NCBI RefSeq assembly: GCF_013426205.1
Contig: NC_089422.1
Location: 2,604,001-2,668,000 of the forward strand
Direction of reading: 5' to 3'
Source: Metarhizium brunneum
Lineage: Eukaryota; Ascomycota; Sordariomycetes; Hypocreales; Clavicipitaceae
DNA: 64,000 nt
In this document: one piece after another, positions 33,310 through 47,485 of the stretch
Numbering within the stretch: position 1 is the stretch's first letter
Layout of the letters: every line of letters starts with the position of its first letter
Notes under the pieces: generated by a model
Seen by the model: only the letters and a program-made list of their open reading frames with translations
What the model was told of the DNA's origin: nothing
Databases searched by the model: none
Made by a program: the position numbers and the translations under genes

Positions 33310-33951
33310 GGGCTGATTTGCTGGCTCAGAATTGGCCAATACTTCGAGATGTTTAGTTCGAGGTCTATACAGTGGGAGGCGAAAAGTATTGGACCACATC
33401 AGGTACCTGGCTATGGCGTTATCATCTACCATAGTAAATCAGTGTATACTTCTTAGTAGGTAAATATATTCTTCCACAGACTGCAGGACCTCGCACAAAG
33501 GTAGTCTCTTAGTTAGAGACCGGTTTCCCGCCGAAGTTTAATGGCCACAGGATGACGGTAGCTCTGATGCGTGATGGATGCGAATTCCCCTCTTCGGTCA
33601 AGGGATGACGACTTATTGGACGATATCACATGTGTGTCACAAGTATACTGGCCATGCAGTGGCCCGACCGTCTCTGACGGTATGAAGCAGAACCCTCGTC
33701 CTTGTATCACGGAAAAGACAGCACCCCCGCAATTTTCAACGAGCAATTAGCTACAAGTATGACAGGGATATAAGATAAGACACACGGAACAGATAGTAAT
33801 TAAAGTAAAGAGGAAGTTTTATCATTGGTACACAGCCCACAAAAGAGACTAAATAGATGGAGCTTAGAAGAAACCTCCCCAGCCCCTCGGTTCCTCTGGT
33901 CTATACACAGGCTCCTTCTCCACGCCCTCAGATATTATGTAGCTAAGGCGC
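33310..33951. other. Convergent gap Zn2Cys6/ATP2
   Basis: This 640-nt gap holds the right copy of the direct repeat (33373-33476) and then the 3' flank of ATP2. No gene relic of the regulator could be recognised beyond the repeat. Confidence 0.6.
33373..33476. repeat. Right copy of diverged direct repeat framing the Zn2Cys6 gene
   Basis: This is the partner of 31606-31716 in direct orientation, with a few small deletions in its middle third. It begins 63 nt after the stop codon of the regulator. Confidence 0.75.
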
Positions 33952-35878
<1,927 letters not shown>

Positions 35879-37076
35879 CTTGCCAGATGACAGAGAGCGA
35901 TCAGATACGGGAGTGGAGAGAGGTTGGTTGGAACTGGGGGAGAATTTGCAGAGTGAGCAGTTTTGCTCGGAAGCGGACGACTTCGTCGGTTAGAGCTTTC
36001 TCTCCAATCACGTGACTCACTAGCCTGAAATTGTCCTGCACATGGGGCTTCACAGTGCAGACCTCGGGTTTTGCAGGAACGCCGTCCCCTTGGGGGGGGG
36101 CTGAAATTTCAATGGCCAGTTGGCTTCTACGCGGCTATGATGCCAAGGCAAAAGCAAACAGTATTCCATCGTACTCCGTCTCTGTGCCAGTTCTCCAAAT
36201 GAGGGCAATTGCAAGGCGTCACCATTGAACTTGCATAGATAGATAATTTCAAGTTGAGAGCATGCCTACTATAGCCAAGTACATATACAACTTACCTAGG
36301 CATTCAAGTAGGCACATGGCCTGGTCACGGAGAACTCATGTCTGGCGTTAAGTCAATCGTAGACACTCCGTACCTGCACAGTGTAAACCGACCCTTGTCG
36401 CCCCGGTCAACCGAGAGGGGACCATCATTGTTGGTACCTGAGGCTCCCTACGCCCCTTTCTACTGCTGGCCAAGCAGGTTCAAGGGCGGCTCTGGGTCAT
36501 GTCGCGGCTCCCCGCCATCCCTTTCGTCTACTAAGCCACGTCCATTCCAAGGATTTTCTGTTCCGGGCCCCGGCCCTGTGTTCATTCGGCTTGCTCCGTC
36601 CTCAACAGTCACACCAGCACTTCAATGCGGGCTGGCAATAGCAACACGAATAACCAGTCTCTACAGCGAGGCCCCGTTTTTGTCACGCTCCTGCTCGCGG
36701 ACGGAAACTTACAATAGAATGTTCAATGTACATTTAAGCGGTTATTATTTGAGCATTGGCATGGTCTGTTCATATGAAGCGAATGCATGAAAACTCCTGT
36801 TACTAGTAGCCAAACAGGTCTGATGCTGCGCTGCTGTTTTCATTGAGGCTGTTATGATTGTGTCAAGAATGCTTCTGTAGGCTTCATGAGGTCAGGCAAT
36901 TTTCCCCAACCACTCACTGCTCCTTGCACTCGGGCAGCCGGTCAATATCGAGGCAATGTACTGGCCCTTCGCTGCTGTGCTTGCATTCCAGGTTGCCAGA
37001 TCGGCAGATATCCCATCACGATGTACGTACTGCGTAAGTACGGAGGAGACATCCGATACATCTGCTGCGCAACCGT
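35879..37076. other. Gap between ATP2 promoter and GLC3 3' end
   Basis: This is the ATP2 upstream region and the 3' flank of GLC3. A plus frame of 150 codons at 36338-36790 has an ATG, but no family features. A G9 run near 36096 and CCTAGG/TACTCCGT words near 36163-36375 are the only notable local features. Confidence 0.55.
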
Positions 37077-39620
37077 TTATTCCAAGGCCAGCACCTGGTA
37101 TAACATGTTAATTCTAGTCCACAGAACAATAGTTTACCAAAAGTCGATGTGTAAGCTTACCATAGCTGTGCGACACGGAATGTACACTTGGGTCCAATTC
37201 TTCCGCCCATTCCATTCCATTGGGGTCGTAAAGAAGCGAGTGTTTTCATCCACCCGATTGAACCCGCCCGCCTCCTTGGAGTCGGTGTTGAGAACAATAC
37301 GATATGTGCCAGAAACCTCAATACCGATGCGATAATCAGCGAAACTTTGGGAAGAGTGAAGGTTAAACACGAACACTAAGCCCGCCCGCTCGAAGACAAT
37401 GACCTTGTCAACCTCATGCTTGAGTGAGATATACGCTTGGGGGGAATGAAGCCATCCATATTTAGCTTCACACTGGTTCATTGATCGATCAAAGTTGTTG
37501 AGATACTGATACCGTAGCAGATGATCTTCTGTCAGGTTAAGCTGGCGACGCGCATACCAAAACGAATTGTTGTTCCCTTCCCTAGGGAAGTCAAGCCACT
37601 CGGGATGGCCAAACTCGTTACCTTCAAAATTCAAATACCCTTCGCCTCCCAAACTATGAGTGAGCAGCCTAATCATCTTGTGAAGCGACATGCCTCTCTC
37701 AATTACGGATGTCAATGGTGACAGGACCGACATATTCGTGTACATTTCAGCGTCGCAGAGATGCATCATAAGTGTTTTGTCACCTACCAGCCTGTTTGAG
37801 TGTGAGTGAATGCACTTGACTAGACGCTAGCGGGGTATTAACATACGCTTGGTCGTGACTCTCACAGTAGGCAATGGTCTTCTCGCCATGGCGTCGATTA
37901 GCAAGAGTGAAGCAGATGTTTCCAATATCCCACTGCTCATCCTTCAGCTCTTTCAGAATCTTGATCCACATATCCGGGACTGCCATTGCAAGGCGATAAT
38001 CGAACCCAACACCTCCCAGCGCAAGAGGCACACAGAGCGCTGGCATTCCGGATACGTCTTCTGCTATTGTGATACACTCAGGAAACAAGGAGTGTAACAT
38101 TTCGTTGGCAATCATCAGATATACCACAGCCTCTTCATCAACTTCGGAACCAAAATATTCATGATAGCCGCCAGAAAAGCCCCTGAATATTTATCAGTCA
38201 ACGATTCGAGTCAGTCCTCCGGGTTTTGGGGGTTCGGAAATTGCTTACGCGCCAATGCCATGATGAACGTACAGCATACTTGTAACGCCATCAAATCTAA
38301 ATCCGTCAAAACGATATTCCTCCATCCAAAAGTGCAAATTGCTGAGGAGAAACCGCAGAACTTCGTGGTGGCCATAGTTAAACAGTCGGCTGTCCCACTG
38401 ATCATGGCGCCCCTTGCCGCCGCCGTGGAAGTATTGATGATCTGTACCATCAAATTCGTTTATGCCATCAAGAACATTTTTTGAGGCGTGACTATGCACG
38501 ACATCCAATAGTACACTGATTCCCATGGCGTGTGCAGTATCAACGAGCTCTTTGAGATCTTCAGGCGGCCCATATCGACTGCTTGCCGCGAAAAAATTGT
38601 TAACTTGGTAACCAAACGATGCATAATATGCATGCTCCATGACCGCCATAAGTTGAATCGTATTGTAACCAAGACCTTTAATTCTGGGGAGCATATTCTG
38701 TGTGAATTCCTTGTAAGTCGCTACTCTTTGTTCAGGCGTGGAAATTCCGACATGGGCCTCGTATACTCGGACACTGCCAGGTTTAGAAGGCCTCTCATGT
38801 TTGAATTCATACTTGTCGGCTTTAGGGGGGTTCCAGAATCGCGCATCATATGCCGGAGACACACTCAGATCTTGCGTCACGTATTTAATCCAAGCCGGCA
38901 GACGGTCCACCCTTCCCCCATTGGGTAGTTCCAAGGAAATCTAGTTTCACAGGTTTCCATGTTAGTTTGTTCTCTCATTTTTTTGGTTCAATAGCCTTGC
39001 GAACCTTGATTTTTGAATTATGTGGTATGGCTGGCTGGCCATCCTTGGGTGGCAACACAATTTCGAAAACTCCAAAGTCGTTCTTCTTCATCTCATGGGA
39101 ATTGGCATCCCAGTTGTCTAAACCTCATTTGAGTATTATGGCGGATTAAGAAGAGTGATACAGCTGATTTAGACGCACTGAAATCTCCTACGAGTGATGC
39201 TGCTACAGCATTGGGTGCCCATTCTCGATATGTAATGGTGCCATCATCACTCGCATTTAGGCCAAACTTCTCGTAGCCCTAGATAATGCATAATCAGGTT
39301 CTCTGCACTGCGTCATGATGGTAAATTTATCAGAACAAATCCGATGTAGCTTACCCTCGAAAATTTCTCCAAGCCACCTTCAGTGGCTTTAATTCTGTTG
39401 ATCCAATCCTGGGATTTGCCGTATCTGCGCTTCAGGGCTTCGCTAAATGGATCTAGCCCGGGGTCCAGCTTTACCACGCCTATCATTGTGGTTAGAGGAT
39501 GACTGATGGATATGTACTTAGTGAGAATTGAGGCTACATACCAGTGCCATCCCGAGGTATATCGTCTGGAGTCAAACCAGCAGCGCCCGCTTCATTGAGC
39601 AGCCCTTGGATGTCTGTCAT
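37077..39620 (-). CDS. GLC3: 1,4-alpha-glucan (glycogen) branching enzyme
   Basis: This GH13 enzyme makes the alpha-1,6 branches of glycogen. Eight exons give 697 aa, close to yeast Glc3: 39620-39542, 39479-39355, 39278-39179, 39117-39005, 38940-38249, 38182-37847, 37791-37161 and 37094-37077. The last exon is 18 nt and encodes only VLALE and the stop. It restores the usual C-terminus after RTAM. Intron 4 uses a rare GTTCGC donor. An N-terminal CBM48-like region ([20 protein letters not shown]) precedes the GH13 barrel. [17 protein letters not shown] (nucleophile Asp near 356), [10 protein letters not shown] (acid/base Glu near 411) and ESHDQALVGDK are all present. The C-terminal all-beta domain follows. 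It is divergent from MCX1. Confidence 0.96.
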
Positions 39621-40907
39621 GGTATCAATTGACAATTGTGCAGAGGAATGTGTATTTGAGCTGTAACTATTCGTAGTACTGTCTGGATGACGAGAATGCG
39701 TGGTTCGTGGTACCGGTGGCGCTGCTCTACAAGTTGTTGGGAGTGGCAAAACCAGGTGAGATGCGTCGACGTTGGCGCTGGGCTCGGGTCCAGGCTATGG
39801 GAGCACCTGAATGCGGCAATATCTCGACTTGGGCACGGAACGTCTAATTACTTGAGTCAAGAGGTTGGGATTCAGGAAGAGGGATAGGGAACATCATCTC
39901 CACGAAGCTTGGTACAAGCTCAAGTTCAAACAGCTCTAGCAACTAAGCTAGCATTGATTGAAGCTAGTGGCGAATGAGCACTAGAGCGGCTGCGGGGTGA
40001 CAGTGACGTCGAAGTAACGCCGAGACTCTGCAAGGCATTTTGATGCACAGCAGGCCGGCGTCTGGTAAAATCGCGCCAGGCGGGTGAAAGTGATTGGGTC
40101 AAACAATTAGCCAGTTGACGCCTCATGCAATGCAGCCTTGGTTCGCGGCCTTTACTGGCGCGAGGTCTTGTGCCGCCAATCCATGACGAGTATCAGGTCT
40201 GGTAACTGGGCCCCTAGGTACTGCGAGTTGACCTCTAGGGCCAAGTCGACAGACCAGTCGACGCTTGAGATCGATTTGATGCGACGACGTGTGAGGCAAT
40301 TGACCCGTTGACCTCTCAACCTACTTAAGTACTTACTTTATGCTAGAGGTCGGCCGGTAGGCTAGCTAGCGGTGGGCACAGAACTCGAGTACCTACTAGA
40401 GGTATCAATTGTCCCGTCCAAACTGCTCATGCGGTCCATAGCAAGCACCCCGCCAGCCTCCACTGGTGGGTGGCAATCTACAACTACAGGGCCAGAATAT
40501 CGATTGCTAGTGGCCGATAACGGATACCCAGGGAGGTGCCTGCATGTGGCCCCAACTTGACGTGCTGCATCTGAGCGCTGCGTTCAATGTTCCATCATCA
40601 AGGTTATCAGACAAAGTCCATGTTGCAACATACATCCAGCTAGCAAAAGATAACGACATGGTTCGCCCTAACATAGAGGCCATCTCGAGAGGATATTCGC
40701 GTTTTTCCATCTGAATCCGAACCACTTCGTCCCTTCTGCCGTCTCTGTAATGCCATTCCCAGTTTCCGATAAACAATCCCCGCCAAATCGAGTATCAACC
40801 AGCATTCAGTTTGCTCCCGCATTATCGCAGCGGCCTCTTCGATCGGGCTTCCGCAGCTTGGCACGAGCTGGTCAAGTGTGATATGAATAGCCACTTCACC
40901 ATCAGCC
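39621..40907. other. Divergent promoter region GLC3/MCX1
   Basis: This is the 1.3-kb shared upstream region. AGGTAC, CTTAAGTACTTA and CTAGCTAGC words cluster at about 40210-40400. No gene, RNA or transposon is seen. Confidence 0.6.
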
Positions 40908-42775
40908 ATGCCTGGACAGTCAAGAAAGGTGGTTTGCGTTGTGCAGGCCTGCATAAGCTCCGGTGGCAACATACGCTGTTCACCAAGGAGCACTCATGTG
41001 CGTTGTCTTTCAACCACAGCTCCCCATCAGACATCTCGACGGACGCCAGACTTCAACTCCGGGTTCACAGGCAGCTATGACCCCACGGCTGAGCTGGGCC
41101 GTGGCCCTATGTTTAATAAAGCCAACTTTGGAGTCCCCCAATTTTACCCTCGGGATCTGAAGAGACGAGTCGATGAGTACGTTGTAGGCCAAGAGAGAGC
41201 AAAGAGGACCATTTGCTCAACCCTCTTCAACCATTATCAGAAACTTCGAAGGCGTCATCAACACGAGCATGAGCAGAGAAACTTTCAGGAAAAGCTGATG
41301 CGTCAACGTTTTGCTCGCGACCGCGAGTTGCATCAAAAGAGAAGAGACATACATCCCGTAGAAGGTTTGCAAAATCAACCAGAGCACTTTTCCTTTATGC
41401 AAACTTACTATCGCTATCAGGAACCCCAAGATTAATAATACCTTTCTTGTAGATGAATTTCCTGGGCACAATGAGTCGGTCAGACAGTTGCACGACGCAA
41501 CAGAGTTTGAGGAAAACCCTCTTGATCATTTATATGTCCCAGAAGACCCGTCAGCGCCGGAGCATGTCAAGATTGATAAAAGTAACTTGCTGTTGATTGG
41601 GCCAACAGGTGTTGGCAAGACTTACATCCTAGAGTAAGTCGACAGTCTCCTCTACCGACACTATATTGCAGCTAATATGTATCAGAACGTTGAGCAAACA
41701 AATTCATGTCCCCTTTTCGATATGTGACTGCAATTCCCTCACTCAGGCCGGCTACATTGGCCAGGATGTGGAAACTTGCATTGAGCGGCTACTCATTGAG
41801 GCCAACTACGATATTAAAGCTACGGAATACGGAATTGTGGTGCTAGATGAGTTCGACAAGCTTGCCAGGAGAGAATCCCCGACAGGGCGTGATGTTGGTG
41901 GAGAAGGTGTCCAACAAGCCTTGCTCAAGTTGGTCGAAGGGACCAAGATTACCATCAATGTGAAGGATAACCGATCATCACGATCAACCCCGCCAATCAC
42001 CACAAACTATAGCTCTGGTGGATCGTCGTCGTCGGCACCGCAGGCCGTTCCCCCAGGGGGGAAAGTCGACCAGTACACAATCGACACCAGCAACATCTTA
42101 TTCGTATTCTGCGGTGCGTTCGTCGGTCTGGATAAAGCCGTGTTGCAGCGTGTAGCCAAGCCGTCAATGGGCTTCGGTGGCGAGTTGAGAGGTCGGTCGA
42201 CACTTTCTGGAAGCAAGCACATCCTTCCTTCGAGCGTATACGCTCATATTGCTCATCATGACGCGATGCCAGAAGCTTCATTTACGCCGCTAGATCTTGC
42301 AACACCTGCAGATCTGCAAAGCTTCGGGTTTATCCCAGAACTAATAGGCCGCCTACATAACATCTGTGCTCTAAGTCACTTGTCCACCAGCGACCTGCTC
42401 CGTGTACTCACAGAGCCCCGGAACAGTCTTGTTGCGCAATACACGGCATTATTTGAGACGTACCCGTCGCGATTACGCTTCACTGAAAAGGCATTATACG
42501 CCATTGCAGAAAGGGCTGCAGCTATTGGAACTGGTGCCAGGGGTCTGAAGATGGAAATGGAACGGATTCTCGCTGAGCCGATGTTTGATGCCCCTATGCC
42601 GTATGTTCTTATAACAGAGGACTGTGTTAAGGGATCAGGTAAAGCAACATACTGGGGTAAAGACGGGAGGTTCGAAATAGACAGGCGGTTGGAAGAAGAG
42701 AGTATGAGTCGTCAAGACACAATACCTCAGGTGACCTTTGAGCGTATGAGGGAGGCCGGGCAGAGTGGGGGATAA
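40908..42775 (+). CDS. MCX1: Mitochondrial ClpX-type AAA+ unfoldase (Mcx1)
   Basis: Mcx1 is the matrix ClpX homologue, an AAA+ unfoldase that in yeast activates heme synthesis enzymes and has no ClpP partner. I read exons 40908-41364, 41453-41633 and 41686-42775, giving 575 aa. Intron 1 (rare GTTTGC donor, pyrimidine-rich TTGTAG acceptor) removes what looks like a frameshift and joins HPVE to DEFPGHNE. The N-terminal 40 residues are Arg/Ser-rich with no zinc-binding domain, as in fungal Mcx1. Family motifs are VDEYVVGQERAKRTI, Walker A GPTGVGKT, QAGYIGQDVE, Walker B VVLDEFDKLA, RDVGGEGVQQALLKLVEGT and FGFIPELIGR. A Ser/Gly-rich insertion (SSGGSSSSAP) lies in the loop after the Walker B region. 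Sensor 2 TGARGLK is intact. Confidence 0.93.
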
Positions 42776-43152
42776 GATGAGGTTGAAGCAAGGTGGGCGG
42801 TGATATATATATATATATCAGGTTTGCCTAATAATATGGCGAGATGCCACTGGCATCCATGAGTCCTTGATCTTCTCCTTGCGTGAGGGAACATCGCGAA
42901 CGGGCACATTCATTGTCACCGACGAATGTAGCATTTTCACGGCGAACAATGGAGAAATTTAATTTTTTCGGAGTTCCGTCGTTGTAGTACAGTATTTACA
43001 ACCAATCAATCAGCTCATCTTCCGCCTTGCCGGCCTGACCTCCCAGCCACGCTCGCTCTAGAACCATTTTACATGTGGTGACGGTTCCCCCACAAGTTCA
43101 CCTCCTACACTTCTATCACAAAAAAAATTTGCATGGTATTGGTAGAGAGAGT
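42776..43152. other. Convergent gap MCX1/COX5
   Basis: This short 3'-flanking stretch holds a perfect 20-bp (TA)n palindrome at 42801-42820 just beyond the MCX1 stop. No gene is seen. Confidence 0.6.
42801..42820. repeat. (TA)n palindrome
   Basis: TGATATATATATATATATCA is self-complementary over 20 bp. It lies about 25 nt after the MCX1 stop and may affect 3'-end formation or simply be a microsatellite. Confidence 0.6.
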
Positions 43153-44044
43153 TTAGTTGCCCTTCGGAGGAGACTGGACCATGCCCTTGCCACTGTAGCC
43201 CTCGGATGTAATACCGGTAAGGGGATCGGCTTTTTGTTGCTGTAAAGCCCCGTAGATTAGCACTGGCTCTTTCGGGTTTCAAGGGCGAATATGCCGAATA
43301 ATTCATATCAACTTACGATAAGGAGCTCATTGGAAGCCTCCTGATATTCCTTGGACATGGTATGGGGTTCAGGCTTGGCAAAAGATCGAATGGCAGCGAA
43401 GATGGCAAAGCTGGCAGCAAGACCGACGGCAATGCCCCAGGCAACGCGAGCATTGGTACCCGGGGGGTCAACAGCACGGGGGCCATGGGGACCAAAAGCG
43501 ATCCAGTATGCTAGTGAAACAATATGTGTTAGCTCTTGTTCGGTCAATGGTGAGGCCATGCAGCTGTAGAGAATGCACGTGTATCCCGGCAATCCCCGAT
43601 TGACGCATCGAGCAAGGAACTCGTTCGGGCATGGCAAGGGGGGTATATTCTCCATTGAACAATCACGAAATTCAAGGCTTGCTGTCGCGTGGCAGCGGAG
43701 TTGGGGAGTGAACGCTTGAGCTGTGGTGGCAGTGGTTGGAGTGGTGATCCTTGGCAGCTCGGCTATTCGGGAGGTATTTTCGTAGGAAAACGCTGAGCTA
43801 TGGGGAGAAACATACCGGCCTTCTTCTCCTGCAGGGTCAACTCGTTCCAGTTACCCTTCATGCGATCACGCAGAGCCATCCACAGATCAGCCTGCTCCTG
43901 GAGAGGCATGCCCTCCCATCTCTTCTCGATGTTCTTGAGTGTAGGGTTGGAAATCGCGTGGGTGGAAGAGGCTCGGGAGGCAGCGGCTGGGACACTGCGC
44001 ACCAAGCCCTTGCGCAGCAGATTCGATGCCGGTGTGCGCAGCAT
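43153..44044 (-). CDS. COX5: Cytochrome c oxidase subunit 5 (COX IV family)
   Basis: This is the nuclear-encoded subunit of complex IV equivalent to yeast Cox5 and mammalian COX4. I read exons 44044-43816, 43510-43317 and 43239-43153, giving 169 aa. The start is the ATG at 44044 (MLRTPASNLLRKG). The frame is open upstream only through a TTG. The N-terminus to about residue 30 is an Arg/Ser/Ala-rich presequence. Family features are KRWEGMPLQEQADLW, the TLQEKKAAYWIAFGPHGPR stretch that spans intron 1, one transmembrane helix (WGIAVGLAASFAIFAAI) and the C-terminus DPLTGITSEGYSGKG, recovered in exon 3. The divergent neighbour is a Zn2Cys6 regulator. Confidence 0.95.
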
Positions 44045-45165
44045 TTTGTACGGCTCAAGTCCGAAGTGGCGGGAGTTCAATTGGCGCGGTCGATTGCGCG
44101 GTAGATGGATTCCAAGATAGCGAGGTCAGGGAATTTCTGGGCTCTTAGGATCGGAATCAATCGTATGATGGATTTCATTCGACTCCTGCGAAGAAAGCTC
44201 AGGTCCCGTGATGACTAAGTATTTGTGCCGGTCACGTGTATATCGGCCAATCACTGGTGACGGATTTGTGGTCGCTGAGTTCCTTTTCCGGGTTGCTGGG
44301 ACTGCGCAGCTTTGCTACTCACAAAGTTGCTCGAGGCTGCGTGAGAATCCTTCATGATCGTCAAACAATCAGCTAAAATTTAAAATTTTGGTGTCTATTA
44401 AACTACTATAGTTTAAGTACTGAAGTGTGTCTCTACTTGGTAATTTTTTACTTTTTTTGTGCCGAGTAGATGGGCTTACTTTTATCGGTTCCGGATTGTC
44501 GTGAATTCATCTCGACACACATTTAGTACCTGTTTTGGACCGAGAACCCTGATGGGAAATTCCCACAGAGGGCTGTATCATGCAAGCGTAGGTTCAAGGT
44601 TGTCTACATGGCCAATTTTGGTGTGCACGAGGGTGTCTGCGCTTATCCTGCGGCAACTTCTCCAACATGGCAGAACTTCCTGGCAAGGCAAGCATGCTAT
44701 AGGGTAGTCGGCGTCCGATTGGGAGACTTTAAGAAGACACTGATGGCAGCGGCACTGTAAATGAAAAGTTTGGTCTAGGCATGTTACACTGTTTCTAAAG
44801 CACAACAACGAGGTTGCTTCAGGCCATCGAGGGACTGGAATATGAGCAGCACCTTTAAGCAGTCAATCGCAGTGCAGTCATCATTACGGAGGAGATGTGC
44901 ACTCCCTGGGGAAATATCGGCCCCATATCGGCGATGCTGAAGCGGCAGATAATTGGATAGCCGGGCTCGCAATGGAGTTATCGGCAACATGACCATGGAC
45001 TTTCCGCGGCGCCATTCCCGCATTCCATGGGAATTGGCACAACTTCAAGCTCCCATCTCATCTCACTTACACCCGCCTCATTGCTCTTTTTCCCTCGCCC
45101 CTGGGAGACCCCATTTGAGCACTGAATTGCCAAGAGAAAGTGATAGACCAGTCTCAGAATCCCAG
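44045..45165. other. Divergent upstream region COX5/Zn2Cys6
   Basis: This holds both promoters. A T-rich run lies near 44446-44458. The Zn2Cys6 frame is open back to 44953, with an in-frame ATG at 44989, so the annotated start of that gene could move upstream. No other feature. Confidence 0.55.
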
Positions 45166-47485
45166 ATGGGTCGTCAGCCGAGACAACGACCTATTTCATG
45201 CACTCTCTGCAGAGTGCGCAAGCTCCGTTGCAGTCGTGTGTTCCCATGCTCCAATTGCACATCCCGGGGCGTGGTCTGCCAGCACGAGGGCACACCTCAA
45301 GATGCCACTGTTGCAGGTCAATCCAAGAGTGATATGCTGCCAAAGGATATATCAGCTTCTGAATTGTTGTCGCGCCTCGAGAGGCTCGAAGCATTGGTAG
45401 CCTCCCAGGCCAAGACCCAGGCCCAGACTCAGACCTGGCCGCCCGGGACAGGAAGTCCCATATCCGCGGACACAAGAAAGGCTGGTTACCCAGAGTCCGG
45501 ACCCCCGACAAGCCTGGCTGCTGTTCCGTCACGGCTTCAAAGGCTGACTGCCGATGCCCTCTGGTTGGAGAGGTCATGTTCCGGCCAGAAGTTACTGGTA
45601 AGCCTGTGCTCATTATCAATCAACCCAGACGTACCTCAGAGCAGCTGCACATTGCCCTCGTCTATTCTGTGCACATCGCCACTGACATTGCCATGTACAG
45701 GACTCCGTGGTTGCTGATCCCATAACCTTCCGTACATGCCCCATAAGACTCATTACAAAGCCGTCTGGATTCATATTTGAACCCGAGGCAGCTACTGGCG
45801 CATTCGGAGTCACGCAAGCGATACGATGCATCTGGCTGCCGCGTCGCGAGGAAGCACATATCCTGCTGCAAAAATACCTCAGTGATGTTAGCCATTTTCA
45901 TCATATCATCCATGCTCCCTCCATGGGGGGCTTAATAGATGCCACTTATAACGGGCTGGAGCAAGGCGACAGGGTTGACATAGGCGCCATCTTGCTCCTG
46001 CTGAGCATCTGTACCACCACAACATATGCTTGGACCACGTTTGATGACTCAAGATGCCTCTTTGCCAATTATGTCGAGGCAAACTCACAGGCCACTTCAT
46101 GGCTGAAGGCTTCTCTTGACGTTGCTGACCACGCACATCGCACTGCCCACCTCTCTGTTGAGTGCGTCCAAGGCATGATCATTATGTTTTATGTCCTGTG
46201 CAGCCTCGAAGGAGTCTCATCACGAGCTCGATCCCTGGTGGCGAAATCCATCGCCATGGGCCGTGAGCTAGCCCTGCACCGCATCGACTACTCCCCCAAT
46301 GGCTCCTCCGGCGAGGTTGCGGGAGCGGACGCGGTGAAGACCGAGATTAGTCGTCGCGTCTGGTGGTACCTGACGGCAACAGATTGGTAAGTTACTCATA
46401 CCCAAGCCGCGCTAGCTTGACCGGTGAAAGACGCCCAGACCTGACAAATGATCTTCAGGATGCTTGCCCAGTTTTCTGTACCGCAGGAAGGAACGTATAC
46501 AATACACCCAAATCACATGGCTGTTAGAAAGCCACGCAATGTGGATGACGAAGAGCTTATTAGTGGTCGTGAGGTCCCTGATCACGCGGCCGAGAAGCCA
46601 ACTTGTGTCTCGTACTTCTTACAACGTATACGGCTGGCTGAGGTTTGCCACGGCCTTCTCGACAGGTCACCGTTTATTCTCCTCAGCCCAGAAACATTGG
46701 ACTATCGGCAAGTAATGGAGGTCGATGCGAAGTTCAAACAATTCATATCCGAAATGCCGTCCTTCTTTTCGCTGGGCAACACAAGTCTAAAAGATCTTCC
46801 ACTTGATGACCCGAGATGCTCACCAAATATCACCGTGCAGCGCTACACGCTGAATTTACTCCTACACCGGCAGCTCTGCAAGTTGCATCTACCATATCTC
46901 GCTCGAGGAGCGGTGGAGACACCATTTGCATACTCACAGGAGATGTGTATGAAATCGGCCAGGATTATCATTCAGGTAGAACATCAGCTGAGGAAGGAAA
47001 ACCTGGTGTACGTGTCGTTCCGGCAGAGGATGAATATGGTGCTTCGAAGCGTCTTCATTGCCACGATTGCCCTGGTCCTGAGTGCATGTTTAGGAGGGGA
47101 TGGAGACAATGGTACAGCCAGCGGAGAAGAAGTTGCGGATGCCTGGAGGATACTAGAGGAGGCAAGACACCAATCCCCGGTTGCGTCGAAGCTTCTCGAG
47201 CTGTCGGTACAAGTGCTGAAGAAGCACCGAGGAAATCACCCTGCACTAGAGGCAGTGAATAATCATGCTGCCGGAAAAGGCCGGCCACCAGGCGGGTCTC
47301 CTCCAATGACTCCTGATTCGGGCCATCGAGATGATGGGACGAATGGCATGTTACCACCACAGACGACCCCCGAATCAGAAACCGCGTACCTTGAGCAGCA
47401 GTGGCAGGCTCTGCAAGGGAGAATGGACCTGGACGCTATTGACTGGGACAGGCTTTTCTGGGGCCTGGATGCGCCTTTCATATAG
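45166..47485 (+). CDS. Zn2Cys6 transcription factor with fungal-specific regulatory domain
   Basis: This is a predicted nuclear regulator of 714 aa from exons 45166-45597, 45701-46386 and 46459-47485, all with clean splice sites (GTAAGC and GTAAGT donors). The zinc cluster starts at about residue 13: CTLCRVRKLRC, loop, CSNC and GVVC, with the linker and a short coiled-coil heptad region (SELLSRLERLEALVAS) behind it. The middle and C-terminal parts match the fungal_trans (Fungal_specific_TF) domain: HIIHAPSM, an aromatic/acidic stretch, AVKTEISRRVWWYLTATDW across intron 2, and PRNVDDEEL. The ending near LFWGLDAP is common in this class. An in-frame ATG at 44989 would add 59 residues before the cluster. 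The target pathway is unknown and no cluster genes flank it. Confidence 0.87.

Noticed and set aside
36338..36790. 150-codon plus-strand frame
   Set aside because: It has an ATG but no domain, no recognisable homologous motif and no intron evidence. It lies in the ATP2 upstream region.
41365..41452. Pseudogene call for ClpX because of an apparent frameshift
   Set aside because: A stop-bearing 88-nt segment has a pyrimidine-rich acceptor and restores the family sequence when removed.
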